Under the pieces are notes generated by a model. It was not told the origin of the DNA. It saw only the letters and a program-made list of their open reading frames with translations, and did no database searches. Both the position numbers and the translations under genes were made by a program. This document shows positions 37,075 through 49,311 of a stretch of DNA of 64,000 nucleotides, in pieces. Source of the stretch: Opisthocomus hoazin (lineage: Eukaryota; Chordata; Aves; Opisthocomiformes; Opisthocomidae); assembly GCF_030867145.1 (NCBI RefSeq), contig NC_134422.1:14890531-14954530 (forward strand), given 5' to 3'. The first letter of the stretch is position 1. Each line of letters starts with the position of its first letter.

Positions 37075-37096
37075 TTTTTTTTTTTTTTTTTTTTTT
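37075..37096 (+). repeat. Poly-T tract (22 T)
   Basis: An uninterrupted run of T, equal to poly-A on the minus strand. I found no retrocopy next to it, so it is most simply a mononucleotide repeat. Confidence 0.9.
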
Positions 37097-37466
37097 ACTA
37101 AATTATGCTTTGTGCGGGCATGGTTTCAAGCCTTTGTGGACAGCCCCCTGGCAGCCCCGGATATATTCTTGACTGGATTATGCCCTACGGTCCTGCCACG
37201 CACCTAACGTAAGAATAAACAGGAAATAACACAGGAATAAGCAGAATTCATTTTCTCATGACAGTCAATGCTCACAAAAATAAAAGAAAAACGGCCCTGG
37301 ACACCTTTCAGCGCTGGAGATTTCACATCTTCCCCGAGGGTCGGCGCAGACCCTCAGCTCCTGCAGAAAGTCCCACGGCAGCCCCAGCCGCACATGGCAT
37401 CTTTGCTTTAATTCATGAACTTTTACGAGGCAGGCGGACAGGCGATGCGAGGCCCCGGCTGCGGGC

Positions 37467-37489
37467 CCTGCCCTGCCCTGCCCTGCCCG
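37467..37489 (+). repeat. CCCTG pentanucleotide repeat
   Basis: Four to five CCTGC units in tandem at the left edge of the GC-rich zone leading into the TMEM177 island. Confidence 0.8.
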
Positions 37490-37689
37490 CGTACGTGCTT
37501 AGTGCCTGTCAGGGTACCACGGCGTTCACAAGGTGGGCTCGCCCAAGCGCTGAAACACTGTTTATCCCTGAGCTGTTTTCTCACTGAAGTGTGGGAATTA
37601 TAATGGCTGAAGTTCAAAGCGGGGATGCCTAGGCGGACTTTGTCCGAACGCTTGAATAAATCTGGTTTTTTCTAATTGCACGCAGCCGG

Positions 37690-38170
37690 GGGGAAAGCCC
37701 GACCTCAGACACTGTCAGCCAGGACACGGGCGAGGGCCGCGCCTGCCTCCAGGCTCGGGATTTCAAGGTCCACTCGCCGGAAAATGAAAATACAGCAGAG
37801 GCGGGCGGCCAAAAGCGGCTTCAGGCCAGGGGCGGGCGAGCCCCGGCCGGCCCCGTGAGCGGGCCGTGCGTACAGCGCTCCCGCCCCCCCTTCCCCCCTC
37901 CCGCCCCGCCGCTGAGGGCCGTTCCCGCGGGCCCCCCGCCTCCAGCCGGGCTCTCCCCCCCGCGCCCCCACCTACCGAGGCTCCCCGCGCCGCGGCCCAG
38001 GCGGGGCTCCGGCGGGCCGGCCCCTCCCCGCTGCCGCACGGCGGGCGGAAGGGGCGGGCGGCGGCGCCATGGCGGGGCGGAGGGGCTTCCCCTCAGCGGG
38101 GTGCGCGTTCGCAGTGCTACCGGGGCTCGAAGCCCCGTGGCCTCCGGTGGGTCGGTGGCGGAAGCTCTTC
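37690..38170. promoter_or_regulatory. CpG-island promoter of TMEM177, possibly bidirectional
   Basis: This is the most CpG-dense stretch of the window, with many GGGCGG/CCCGCC boxes and no TATA box. CGGAAG (ETS/GABP-type) motifs lie at 38046-38051 and 38159-38164, a common arrangement for genes of mitochondrial proteins. On the minus strand a good splice donor (CCTCG then GTAGGT, exon end at 37976) could close a non-coding first exon of TMEM177 that starts near 38.0-38.1 kb. On the plus strand the island also holds an ATG in a strong Kozak setting at 38069. The island is seen directly. The assignment to TMEM177 and the exon 1 boundary are inferred. Confidence 0.8.
37976..38060 (-). other. TMEM177: Putative non-coding exon 1 of TMEM177
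   Basis: The donor at 37976/37975 on the minus strand matches the consensus well (G followed by GTAGGT). The 5' edge is only a guess, placed around the GC boxes and the ETS motif at 38046. Joined to the acceptor at 34536 this gives an intron of about 3.4 kb containing the poly-G and poly-T tracts and the CCCTG repeat. Confidence 0.4.
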
Positions 38171-38230
38171 CTCCAGGACTTACGTGAAAGTATCCTAATG
38201 AAGCTATTTATCCTATCTTTTTCCTACTAG
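38069..38230 (+). other. Short plus-strand ORF in the CpG island (53 codons)
   Basis: The ATG at 38069 is preceded by GCGGCGCC and followed by G, a strong Kozak context, and opens 53 codons rich in G, R, P and L, ending at TAG 38228-38230. A potential donor (CCG followed by GTGGGT) lies inside at about 38146, so it could also be the first exon of a divergent transcript. I do not recognise the peptide. CpG islands often contain such frames by chance. Confidence 0.2.
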
Positions 38231-38363
38231 ATGATTTCCTGGGTTTTAGGAATGCTAGTGCTGGACAGGCCTGGCTTGGCATAGCTGGCATCCCTCCCTG
38301 TGGTGAACAGAGGCTGTTAATGACAGCCTTGGTTTTGACTTCCAATAAACAAGTCGCTAATTG
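38208..38363 (-). CDS. Candidate terminal exon of a minus-strand gene upstream of TMEM177 (CFAP221?)
   Basis: On the minus strand a good acceptor (ctgtgttttcttag before CAATTAGC) opens 51 codons starting in phase 0 with QLATCLLEVKTKAV and ending PRKSSSRKKIG, then TAA at 38210-38208. The basic, serine-rich tail looks like a protein C terminus. It lies directly upstream of the TMEM177 CpG island in the same orientation, the place CFAP221 holds in mammals. No AATAAA is obvious close downstream, which speaks against it. I do not recognise the sequence. Confidence 0.3.
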   Translation of the reverse strand, partial: QLATCLLEVKTKAVINSLCSPQGGMPAMPSQACPALAFLKPRKSSSRKKIG

Positions 38364-38699
38364 CTAAGAAAACACAGTCCTTCATGAGAGGGCACAGTTC
38401 TACCCTCAGGTTAAGGTTTTACGCAATATGGCAAGGCAGATGCCACCCAAAAGGAGAAAGAAGTCAGAAGAAAGATCCCACCTTTCCCACCTCTCTGTCT
38501 CCCTCTGAACCACTTTTTGCATCCATCAGACCCTCTTGTGCACTGCTTTTAACTCACTATCAGCAGCAAACACAGTAACGGAAAAAAAGGGATCATTTTC
38601 TACCAGGTTAGCGAGCTGAAAGGGATCATTGAAAAGTCTGAAAAGTGCTAGGGCTGCAACAAGGTGGGAGGCAGCCAGAAAAAAAGAAGAGAGCTTCAC

Positions 38700-38810
38700 C
38701 TCCCGCTTCATATAAGCGGAGAGCTGTTGCAGCCATGGGTCTGCAGCCTCAGCAGGTAGCTTCATCATCTGCCAAAGCTTATCATTTGTAAGTTGGCATT
38801 GATAGTCATA
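38700..38810 (-). CDS. Candidate internal exon (37 codons), minus strand
   Basis: The acceptor follows a long pyrimidine stretch and ends gcatgaag. The donor reads GGGAG then GTGAAG. The 37 codons are in phase 0 at both ends, matching the phase of the terminal candidate at 38363. Translation includes LTNDKLWQMMKLPAEA and DPWLQQLSAYMKRE, which looks like folded-protein composition. The acceptor (AAG) is of average quality. Confidence 0.3.
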
Positions 38811-38938
38811 CTTCATGCAGAAGCATGAAGAAAAAGTGCATGCGGGCGACGACTGCCAGCTGGAGACCAGACTCCTTACTGACCACAACACACAAGGCGA
38901 TGATGGATTTTGAAAGCCTGAGAGTCACTAAGACTTAC

Positions 38939-39033
38939 TTCTGATACTAGTGAATCTGGAGGGAGAGTTGGATGGGTTTGTACAGCCTGACTTTCTGAAA
39001 GGTGCTTTTGCCTTCTGTGCCGTCTGGACATGT
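38939..39033 (-). CDS. Candidate internal exon (31 codons), minus strand
   Basis: The acceptor is ctactggtttctag and the donor is CAGAA then GTAAGT, a near-consensus site. Two leading bases complete a codon, then 31 codons run (MSRRHRRQKHLSESQ to PPDSLVSE) and end in phase 0, compatible with the next candidate at 38810. Confidence 0.3.
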
Positions 39034-40865
39034 CTAGAAACCAGTAGGTTCTTACACAAAAACTCGAGAGGCTGGCACAGCATTCCGTTTGTACTACGGT
39101 TTCTCTTAAGAGCTTTATGATAAATATAATTGTGAAAAGCAGAGCTTTACTAATTGGCATGTTGGCATGATTCTGGTTTCAAGCAGCAGCTGTCACAACA
39201 AGGAATGCGAAAGAAGACTGAAGTGCACCTTGTTCCTGTTGCATAAGCACATCGTTATAGTCAGGGATCAAAGGATATAGGCCACTTTTAAATGAGCCTG
39301 CTAGGTGGTGCTATAGGACATGCTCTAAGTTACACATTCAAAAATATATTACAGTTATGTCTCACATTTTACCAGAAGACGTATCGTTGCCTATATCACC
39401 TGCCTCTCTAACTTACAGTTTTATGTATAAAATCTTGTTGTTACATTAGCGAAAATGTTGATTTTTAAGTACAGAACTGAAAGTCGTTGACTCCTCTTAA
39501 TGATTTTTGTGCTCTCACAGTCTATTTTGCTTATGTGATCTCCAAAGTAGATGCGGTCCGTCAGTGAGCATCTACCAGTCTGATATATATACATTTCTTC
39601 CTCCAACCTCTTCTTCTCTGAAGTCCATTTATCTTCCCTTTTATGCAAGTTTTGGGGTAATCTAGCCTCCAGACATAAGCTTTGATGGAGGGTAGCATGA
39701 AGAGCCTTGCAACTCTGGCCCAAGTTGATGCAGTGTTGTGTGTGCCAAACACTTCTTCATGTAGTTCAGGTCTTGCAGGTGTCAGATGGAAGAGACATTG
39801 CAGGATTCTGGGACCAGGGAAATGTACGTTGTGAGTCTATGACCACAGAGTAACATTGGTAGCAGGAAGAGAGAGATTATAAAGTCTGCAGGACAAGGAT
39901 CATCTGCTAATTATCTACGGAAGCAATTATGAAAACCAAGGGACTGGACAGTGTAGGCATTAGAGGTTTCTACAAGAGCATTTGTCGAATTAAAGACACG
40001 AGAAGAGAGAAGAAGGCTGATGAGTAACAGAGGAAATGTTAGAATGCAAAAAGATCCTGAAGTGAGGCATGTTGGCAGATCTGGGGAAGATCTTGTTGTG
40101 AAGAAAGGCCGTGACACGTTGGCCTGCTTTTTGATGCAACTACCTGGACCGCTTTCAGTGTTGCTGAGTGTACTGCTTCAGTAATGAGCGGTGAGAACGT
40201 GGAGGAGCAGTGCAAGGCCCATAAGCAAAACAGACACCTAGAAGGTACCTGTATTAAGGTGACTTACAATGATCCATGCTGGAATTACTTCCAACTCAGA
40301 AGACGGCAGACAATGCACGGAAAACTGATGTATTAAGTGACTGTTAAGGTTCTTGACAGATGTCAGAAGGTCAAACCTATTCATACTTAAATGGTCATCT
40401 TACTGCACTGAAGGGGAAGAGAAGCTTGTGGCTAAATGACTTTCCAGCCTGTCAGTCTGAGCAAGCTGCATGTCTCCACGTTGAAACTGTTAATAGGAAA
40501 GTGACTGTGGGGCTGAAGTGTACAGAGGGTTGAGCAAAAGCACAAAGGTGTAGCTGTGGAGACCTCAGGAATTTCAGGTGATGAAAACAGAAGATATTTG
40601 CCAATATTGATAATATTGCCTTACATATCGCATTCCCACTGCCCTATTCTGGTTCCATCCCGGATGATCTAATGATAGCTCATAACTGAGCCTACCTAGA
40701 AATAAACAAAACCTCATTACTTTGAAGCGCTGGGGTAGAGTTAAAAGAAGGTTTGTAAAAAATGTTCAAAAACTAGTTACAATTTTATAATAAACACTTT
40801 AGTGATGAGGTGAATTTTAACAGTCCCATTATCCAGCTGATGTGGGCTACAACTGCAGTTTTCAC

Positions 40866-41036
40866 CTGTCCTCTAGGATTTTGCTGTGGGCTCAGATAGC
40901 ACAAGTTAGAATCCACATTTTCCCTTGCCCTAAAGTTTGGCTGGAATGCCAAAAGCTCTTCCAGTCTTATGCTGGTGACCAAAGCCATGTGTGAAGAGTA
41001 GAAGGATAAGTTTCCTGTTTCCTTGTTAAGCCTTTT
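40866..41036 (-). CDS. Candidate internal exon (57 codons), minus strand
   Basis: This is among the best exon-like segments. The acceptor is catatttttctacag and the donor GGACAG then GTGAAA, with 57 open codons in phase 0 at both ends (KRLNKETGNLSFYSS to SPQQNPRGQ). The phase fits the preceding candidate, whose donor is at 41882. No family is recognised. Confidence 0.38.
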
Positions 41037-41881
41037 CTGTAGAAAAATATGATCTATTCCCAACTGTCTATCTTATTCCTGGAATATGCATATGTCCTTG
41101 AAGACAAGTATGTAGCTTGTGCTGCCGTCTCAAGAGGGCTGATATATGGGCAACTATAGTAAAGAATGAGCATTCATAAACACAGCTGTGGGAACAGAAC
41201 AGGGAGTTCTATTTCTGGTCTCAAATCAAACCCCAGTATGCGAGCAGGAGTGAAAAGATGGCTCATTGTGGTGTTGGGATTGGCAGGTATGTAGATCAAA
41301 GCAACCCAAGTGAAACAAAGTCTTCAGAGGAGCTGGGAAGAATATTTCTTCCCAATGTACCACAGCTCAGAACTGGTCAGGGATCAAAACTGGGTGTTTT
41401 AAAAGGCAGCAAAGAAACTGTGAGGCATTTGGCTGGCTACGTGACTCTGTGGGACTGACTTCTGTTTCCCTTCAAACACCCTTGGCATTACATTTTGAAG
41501 TATTGCTCCACTGGTCCAGACCTGCCTAAAACTTAGGCAGGCTCTTGGTGGTGGCAGATATGGGAAAGGGAAAGCATGCAGGTGATCATGTTTTTGTCAC
41601 TCCGCTACTGCATTTTCAGCTCCTGGGACTAATTGTACAAGCTCCCTCAGCTCTACCTGGGTGTACCAGAAGTTGGTGATAAAGAGGAAGCATCCTGTGC
41701 AGTAAAAGAGAAAATCCTTCTCTCAAGGATTCTTTCCTTAAGTATAATCAACAAACAATCCTTGACCTGAATGTAGTTTGCAGTCTCTGCTGAGGCTAAC
41801 AGACACATATCCAGGTTAACACGGATGCTGGGGGAAAATCTGGATAGCAGGAGCTGAGAGCTGAGGAGCAAAACCACTTAC

Positions 41882-42200
41882 AGATTCTGGGCAAATCAAT
41901 TCATGCTGAACTACATGGTCCTGCAAGTAGTCTACCGCTATGTAAAACTGACTTGGATCTGTCCACATTGCGCAGACAGACCCTGTACCATATTGCATTT
42001 TGAATTGCATTAGGGTCTAGTCGTGTTACAGACATCACTGGTACCGTTTGGCAAAATCAGAACATAACTCACAACCATAAGCTCATTGTCCAGCCTGGGA
42101 TCTTGCCAGTGCGTATGAGCCAAACTTGTAACCAGGACAATTGTGCATTGTCTGTAATTAATATAGTCTTCATTTTCAAGAGCTCTGGTCCTGCAATTAT
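41882..42200 (-). CDS. Candidate exon pair or frameshifted exon, minus strand
   Basis: A strong acceptor (ccttcctttcgctacag before ATAATTGC, exon start 42200) and a strong donor (GAATCT then GTAAGT, exon end 41882) bound 319 bases. The first part reads ALENEDYINYRQCTIVLV to DNELMVVSYVLILPNG, the last part MQYGTGSVCAMWTDPSQ to VVQHELICPES, in a different frame. Either a 56-base intron (42072-42017, GTGAGT to ctag) joins them, which is shorter than most vertebrate introns, or one base is missing near the CCC run at 42013-42015. A second open frame also exists in the first part, so the reading is uncertain. Confidence 0.32.
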
Positions 42201-43647
42201 CTGTAGCGAAAGGAAGGTGGCTATAGTGAATTAAGACATCACACATCCTCATAATACAGCTAATTAGCACCATTCCCCTTTAGAATTGGAAGCAGCATGA
42301 CTTGTGAAGGGGCAGAATCCAATTCTTAGAAGCAATGCTGTAATGATTAAATCTTAAATATACTATCTAACCTCGATAATATTTACAATTCCTGATATTC
42401 TTACTGCAAAAGTAATGATATTCGACAGCAAGCAGAAATTAGGGCTGTTCGACAGAGTCGGTCAGCCTAGGTGGTCACTGCACACGGCTCCATGGGGGGA
42501 GCACTTTGCAAACACTATGACTGTCCAAGTCTTGCTGCAGATGAGGATATATTTTCCTATCTCACTAGTAGCTGTGGAAGGTATGAACAGAACATGGGCT
42601 GTTCTAGCAGGAGAGTGTCAGGGAGCAGAGGCTCTGTGGACCGGGTCTTTGGATTCTGTTTTGTGTTGTGGAACAAAACTTGAAAATGTTTATAACCCTG
42701 GTCCAGAGGTAGACTTGGCCCTAGATTTTGCTGGCAAGACCGGCAGGCAGAGCACAATTTCATTCAGAGGATTTCACTTCAGCAAAAATGCCATGAAGAG
42801 GATTATTGTTAAATGTTCCATTTTATGCGTAGCTAGAATCATGAATGGTTACATTCCTGGAACAAGACAACATAAAGGTCCTAGGAATAAGTATCTGTGA
42901 ATCAGAAATGTTGCTTGTAACACATACAGTGTTCTGATATAAGCAGTAACTGAGAGTGTTGATATGGATGCAGTGCCCAAAGAACTGGAAATATGTGCTT
43001 TGCTTAAGAAAAGCAGAATGGTGGTATGGTCGCGTACTGGAGATGAAGTGCAATTAGTTTCTTCCACTTGTTCTCAAGAGAGCATGACTTTGTACACCAG
43101 ACCTAGTACCTGTCAGCTTTGCAGGTTATCAGCCTGCAACATACAAACATGGTATCTAAAAGTCAGGTGGGCATCTTTTTGATTTGCTGAACTTTTCATG
43201 CACTCAGACTTATTTCTCAGTAATCTTGACAGATCACAGCAAAAACTCCAAGAAGGCGGGCACTGTTACCTGCTAAGGCTGCATTTCAGAAACAAACCAC
43301 AGTTATTGAACGTAGAATTTGTTGGCACCTACAGAGTTATTCAGAAACTGAAGTAACTGATGTCTTCATAGCCTCAAAAAAGCATATGCTCATGTCTGGG
43401 GTCCTTTAGTGGTGCATGCTGTGTGAGGATGTGCAAAGATGTGGCTCCTGCCTCTAGTAATTTAAGCTGCTAAGGATCAGATTATGCCAGGAGAGGCTAG
43501 GCAAAGGAGGTCAAATCAGGGATGCCATAATATCTTCAGTGAAAGTTCTCTTATTTCATGCGTTTGAAGCCTGTGAAAACAGTATATGCTCCTGGCATGA
43601 GCACAGACCACAGATTCCACCCTGACTCAAGTTAGCTGAAAAGACAC

Positions 43648-43828
43648 CTCAGTTCTGGGGGCGAGAGTTATCAATAGAAATAACTGCACTAAATGAAGAG
43701 GAAAAGCGGGCTGGATGTTAAAGTGAGATCTATCTGGAACATACTGAATTAATGAAGACTTGCCGTATTCAGTGTTACAGCCAAAGTACAGATGTTGATC
43801 TGTACTGTCTAGGGAAGGAGGACTCATT
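43648..43828 (-). CDS. Candidate internal exon (60 codons), minus strand
   Basis: The acceptor is atctttcactactattatcag. One leading base plus 60 codons follow (MSPPSLDSTDQHLYFG, YVPDRSHFNIQPAFPLH). The start phase matches the end phase of the candidate at 49312. The donor is unsure: CTGAG then GTGTCT at 43648, or TTCA then GTATGT further upstream. Neither choice fits the phase of the next candidate without another exon between. Confidence 0.25.
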
Positions 43829-43999
43829 CTGATAATAGTAGTGAAAGATATACATTCTATTAATGCAGAAATCATTTTCTATCACCACTGGAAATCCAGC
43901 ATTTTATTTATGTTTCCCTACTGAGTGCCAGTTTGCTCGGTGCTTTGCTGGAGATTCCCAGTCCCAACCTGTGATGTTTCCAATTTAAAAATAATTCTA

Positions 44000-46900
44000 T
44001 CCAACTACATATTTTTTGCACACTCAAAGTGGCATCTAATTTTTCCTCAGGCAGAAAGTCACAGTTAAAATACATAAGAAAAGGTCATCATGAGAAGATG
44101 GGATCCTGTATAACTGTAACCCACAGCATATTTTCTTGGACAGTATGTTTAACTGGAGAAAAATAACAGCTTCTTTGTGGGAGCTGGTCAAGTCTTACAA
44201 GGAGTGTGTGAAGCAGAGAGCAGCCACAGTAAACTAAAGCTGTTTTCTATAAACCAATTACTCTGCTGAACCAGGTAAAATATGTCTGCCTTGACACTGT
44301 GGTATGTGCCTGTGTGTAGGAGGGGAGGGGCCTGATCCCACACTCGCTTCTTGGGAAAAACAGAACATGTTTGGCTACTGAAAAGTCTGTGTTTCTTTGC
44401 AGCCCTCACTTAAGGATCATACAGTACTTTAAAGAAAATTATTGAGCTGTTCTTCAGACTGCACAGGTTTCTGAGACTGGGCATCTTGAAGTTTCAAACG
44501 TGACTGGATCAACTTGTGTGTGCTGCATCCTTACAAATGAATAAAGTTTTGAAGATATTTCCTCTCAGCTAGAAGTCTAAAGAAAGCCACATCATCCAAA
44601 GAGACTCATTCCTGTTAGAGCAAGAAGTTTGATGAGGAACAGACAGATTTGTTTACATGGTTTACTAGTGTCCCTTTATTTAAGTACTCGGTTTCCAAGT
44701 TAAAAACTTTTCCAGGATAGTCACCAAAATGAAATCTGGATACCACTATATCAGGTTCATTTATACATCTGTTGCCACTTCAATTGTATGTTGCTGGTGA
44801 TGTCTGGTGAAGTTTACACTGTATGCAGTTTTCTATAGCTGGCTTGAAGCATAAACATTCCATCTGCAAGGGTAAGCTCTAAAGAAAGAGGCTGCGGTTA
44901 CCTTTCAAAATAAGCATTGGAGGCTTATACAGCCAGCTGATGCAGCATCCAAAGATCCAGCTACAACCTACAGTCACTCCATATGCCATCCTCTAAGTGC
45001 TGCCTACAAGTACAATCTTATTCCAGGTCTGAATACTGGAAAAGTGAATTTCTACAGGTTCAGTATAATTGGAAATTATAAAGCATGATCATAGTATAAC
45101 AATAACATTTCTGGATTCTTTTATATCCACCAAATAACTCTACCTGAGGAGAAACTTCTGCGAAATCCCCAAGACAAACTTCAAGCCAACCAGCATCCGA
45201 AGAAGGGGAATGAATGTGGGGTTACAGGAAGCAGTTTTGTTTCAAAGAGGCTATTGTTTGTATCAGTCTCCTCAAGAGGGTGTTACATGTTCTTCAAATC
45301 TTTTCACGAGACATTGATCAAATCTAGAATAGAAACTGTTGGTTTTTTTCATCCAACTAAAGGTACTGTCCAAGGAACAAGTAAAAACAAGAGGCTGAGA
45401 AGGTCTGTGGAATATGGTAAGAATAACATACTACGTGCGGAAGAACGAGCATGAAGAACAAGCGTGAAACACTATGACAAAGGATATGCAAGGCAATTGT
45501 TAGACTGCGCCTGCAAAGGCCTGTTATCAGAGTGGTTTGCCTTTGTATATCACAAATCACAGGGGAAAGACACAGGGATGACACTTAAGGTTGTGAAACT
45601 GATAATCCTCATTCTGAAACAGAAATTGTTGAATGTCAAGAATGGTTTGCATTCATCAGAAGTCATCTCCCTACTAATCTGGAGTTGATAACAGTGACTG
45701 AGCTCACATGTTACATCTGGAGAATCACATAGGAGCCAACAAACTGGAGAGTCAATCAAAGAGCCGGCAGCTGTGTTTGGAGGAGCAGTCCATGTTATCC
45801 ATGAAGACAAAGAATGACATTGTATATTATGATAACTACTTATTGGTTAGCTTGCCATAGATAATTCAGCACTAAAAACAAAGCTGGGAAGCAGACATAT
45901 CAAGTGCAACAGATATCCAAGTGGTTTTCAGAGCAAGTTCACTTCACAGTGATATAAGAACCAGGTGAGAATGAGTCATGGAGTCCTCAGCTTGAAAATG
46001 GAATAAAGTTTTAAGAAATGTATCTATTTCTGTCATGTGATTTCTTCATACAAAGTTAACAGAAGAATGATTTAAGCTTATCAGCCAGAATAGAGAACTA
46101 AAATTCCTTCATTCAGGATAATTTGTTTAGTCACAGGTAGACATCACACTACCATGTGTGTCTTAATGAATAACTGAAATCATTGATAAAGCCCTTTGGC
46201 TCCAAAAATTGGTATTGGCCAGAGAATGAGGCAATGTGCCCTCAGTAAATGTTCGCTTTCCTGCATGCGATTCTTCAGCTTGGGATAACATTGATGGAAC
46301 TGAGGAGATGATGTACAGAGCAGGAATTACTGTTCAGCCTCCACTGGGCTACAACTGAGCTGCCCTCAGTTAACATTAAAAAGGTAACGCGCTTTGCTGG
46401 GGTCATGGCAGGAGAGCACCTTTTTGGCCTGCGTGCCTTCCTGAGGTGCAACAGCCAACGCAGATTTGCAGGGGAGGGGAAGTCCAGAGCCCAAAGCAAC
46501 ATGCAAAGCAGCAAGGTTATCAACAGACCTTTTCCAAGCTCACATGGACCTAGTTTCACCACCTCTGTTACTAAACTGGGTGACATTATACATACATATA
46601 TACATGCTTAGGGGAACGGCTTGTAACCAGCACGAGCCAATGTTAGTCTACAAATCACTTTGATATTCTGGTTTGCTACACAGAGATGTCAATATTTCAT
46701 CAACTGAAGAGTTACAGGACAGTAAAACTTACTGAATACACTTGCACACCTTTCAGTTACTTATTTTTGCTTCATGCAAAGGAGCAACGAGACTGAAGAG
46801 TTTGTATTGGAACAGGCATACAGACAGAGGGGAAAAAAAAAAATCGTAAGACAATCAACAGACCTGTTTGTGCTCCAAGCCTATCCATGGTAAGAAGTCA

Positions 46901-49300
46901 GAAGCAGAAAAAAAAAATTCATTTACACAAAGACCAACAAAACAGGAAACACAGAATTTCTTCTCTGTACTTTCCTTTTCTTCCAAAACAGACATTGGAT
47001 TTGCCAGCAAGTTCTTGCTCCCTTAAATCTCCCCCTAGTTAATCAAGTGATTCCTGTTGTGATCCAGGCCACCTGAATCTTGTTTCCTTTCTAACCTGCT
47101 TATTTGATAAGCATTAAGAACCATTTCTAAGGATGTAATCAGTGGCTAGTTAAGTCATTTTACACAAAAATCAGGACTTGTATGTTTAATACTGTTAGGA
47201 TAGGGGAAAGAATCTAATAAAAACTCTGAAACTAAAAACCCTAACAATCACAAGGATAACGTAGTCCTGGCCTACCTCCTACTCAAAAACCCCCAGTGCC
47301 TGAAAGGTTCAACCTGGTCCTTTCATCTTTTCTTTGTCTCTACTATTGACCGCTATATTTCTTGCTTTATTCTGTAAAGCTGACTATGGTGCTAAATGCA
47401 GGCACTGTGCAATCTGAAATAAAGCTGCTTATTGCACAGAGGATGCCAAAATTAATAGCTCTGAATTTTAATGAGAAGATGCTTGATTTCTGTCCCACTG
47501 GGATTGCAGGGATTAAGTTAATACACATGAAAATAGGGCAAAAAAAATAAACAGAGCAACCAACTTTGTCTGTGTAGGAGTTCATCCATTTAAATGGCTG
47601 TAACAAAACCTGGCTGCAGCAGACAAAAAAGCTTTCTGTTTTTCGGAGGCTACATGCCTCAGCTCTCACAACCTGCATTCCCAGGTTACTGTAGGTGCGG
47701 GCAAGGTATATCAGAGTGGGTTTGTTAGGGGAAGGTTTGCTGCTTTCGGGTCATTTTAGAGCCAATCTGTCTGGGCAAATTGTGCCAGACCAACTGCACA
47801 GCTGAGCACTCATGCCACCGCCTTTAACCTGCCAAAGTACCTCAGGAGGGACCTGGAGAGCCTCTTTCTCCAGCTTGAAAGTCTGTGCTGAGCCCCTGCT
47901 ATCCACAAATACTGTTTAGCATCTAGCTGCAGGGCTTGTTTTGATTACATATGCTAGCAGTCAGGCTGTGACTAAATGGCTATTGGCAAAGGTATTGAGC
48001 TAAAGCCTAAATGAAATGAAAACTTTCGTTTGGACTCCAGTGGGCTTTGGATTAAGCATAAAAAGAATAAAAGCTCTAAAGCAAATAAGGCAAGACTTCA
48101 CGTTTCCCACCCTGTCTAGTCTCTTGTAATCAGAGGTGACGATCAGGATTGTTCAGCTGTTAGATGCTATCAAATGCTATCTCAAACCACGGCAATTAAA
48201 AGTCTTTTGAAAAGCTGCAGAGAAAAGAAAATGCATTTGTGTTGACATAATCAGTTCAAGATAAACAACACATAGACCAGTTTCAGTTAAAAATCTTTCC
48301 CAAGAGGTCACTAGGACTGCGTGCGCTCTTTAGTTGCTTAAGCTGGATTTTACTCTCTTTCTCTAAGCAGAAGGGTGATCTGCTTGCACTTGTCCAGGTA
48401 AAGAGGCTTTTTTTCTTTTGCAAAACAGACTGACCTCACTTCTTCCTCATGCTGGTCTTGAATTAATACTAGTTTAAAGTAGCTAGGGACTTTATGCAAC
48501 AGCCCTATGTGTTCAGAGCCCTGAACGCCTTCCAGCCAATGTTAGACACACGGCTCCAAACAGTAGCTGGGCCAAGTAAGCTCACTGTGGGGGGGGGAGC
48601 ATGACAAGAAATACAATTACCTGGTTATTGCTGCATTGTTATGGACAGGAATGGTTTCAAAATACGTCCTGAATTCCAGCTCCACCTCCTCTGCCCAGTG
48701 AAGATCTGTTCAGGGGCAAATGCCTTATGATGATTTAAAACCTTCTTCCCCCTCAGTCACCCTTTAATACACATGTGCCATCTCACTCTTCCAGCCCACC
48801 CGTTGGCATTTTACCTGTCCCACACACAAGTGACACCTTCCCCGCAGCACTGGCTGCTGGGCTCTGTGCCACACGTGCCACATGTTCCCATCAGCTACCA
48901 GCCAGCCCTGGGCACCAGCTCTCCAAAAACAGGCGGTAGCTGCAAGAGGCACTTCTAACCCTCCACCTTTCGGAGGTTTTCACATGTCATTGCTAGAAGA
49001 GGCACCAGCAGACCAGAGCTTCCTTGCCAGATTTCCTGGTGTTTTGTGGTCCAGGCAATGGGAAAAGGTAGCCCTGCATTTCCCAGTTAGTGGTTAAGAG
49101 AGATTTGTCCGCTCATGGCATGGCTAATGCGTGTGACGAGAGAGCAGAGTGGAGCGCGAGCTGGCTGAAACCAGGACGGGCTTAGCCCCCTCAGTTCCCC
49201 AGGGCTGGTTTCATTTTGTCACCCCCAGTGACAGCATCTTATGCATTTACACAGTGGGGGATATGATTAGCCGTGGTTAAGTAATTTGGAGCAATCCATG
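44000..49300. other. Non-coding DNA, possibly a long intron of the candidate minus-strand gene
   Basis: I found no convincing exon, repeat or CpG islet here. Frames at 46275-46586 and 47367-47678 (minus) lack paired splice signals. Confidence 0.45.
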
Positions 49301-49311
49301 GGAATTTCTAC

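Larger units (their letters stand above)
34536..37689 (-). other. TMEM177: Inferred intron of TMEM177
   Basis: This region between the coding exon and the CpG island holds a CR1 fragment (35540-35698), the poly-G tract, the poly-T tract and the CCCTG repeat. No coding exon was recognised. Confidence 0.45.

Noticed and set aside
37075..37096. Poly-T as the tail of a minus-strand processed pseudogene
   Set aside because: No gene-derived sequence is recognisable upstream of the tail and no target duplication is visible.
39421..39752. Minus-strand frames with a Lys/Glu-rich segment that looked like an exon
   Set aside because: Two overlapping frames look equally plausible and no clean acceptor-donor pair could be placed.
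42415..42900. 161-codon plus-strand frame
   Set aside because: Length is within chance expectation, no recognised domain, and no splice or promoter support.
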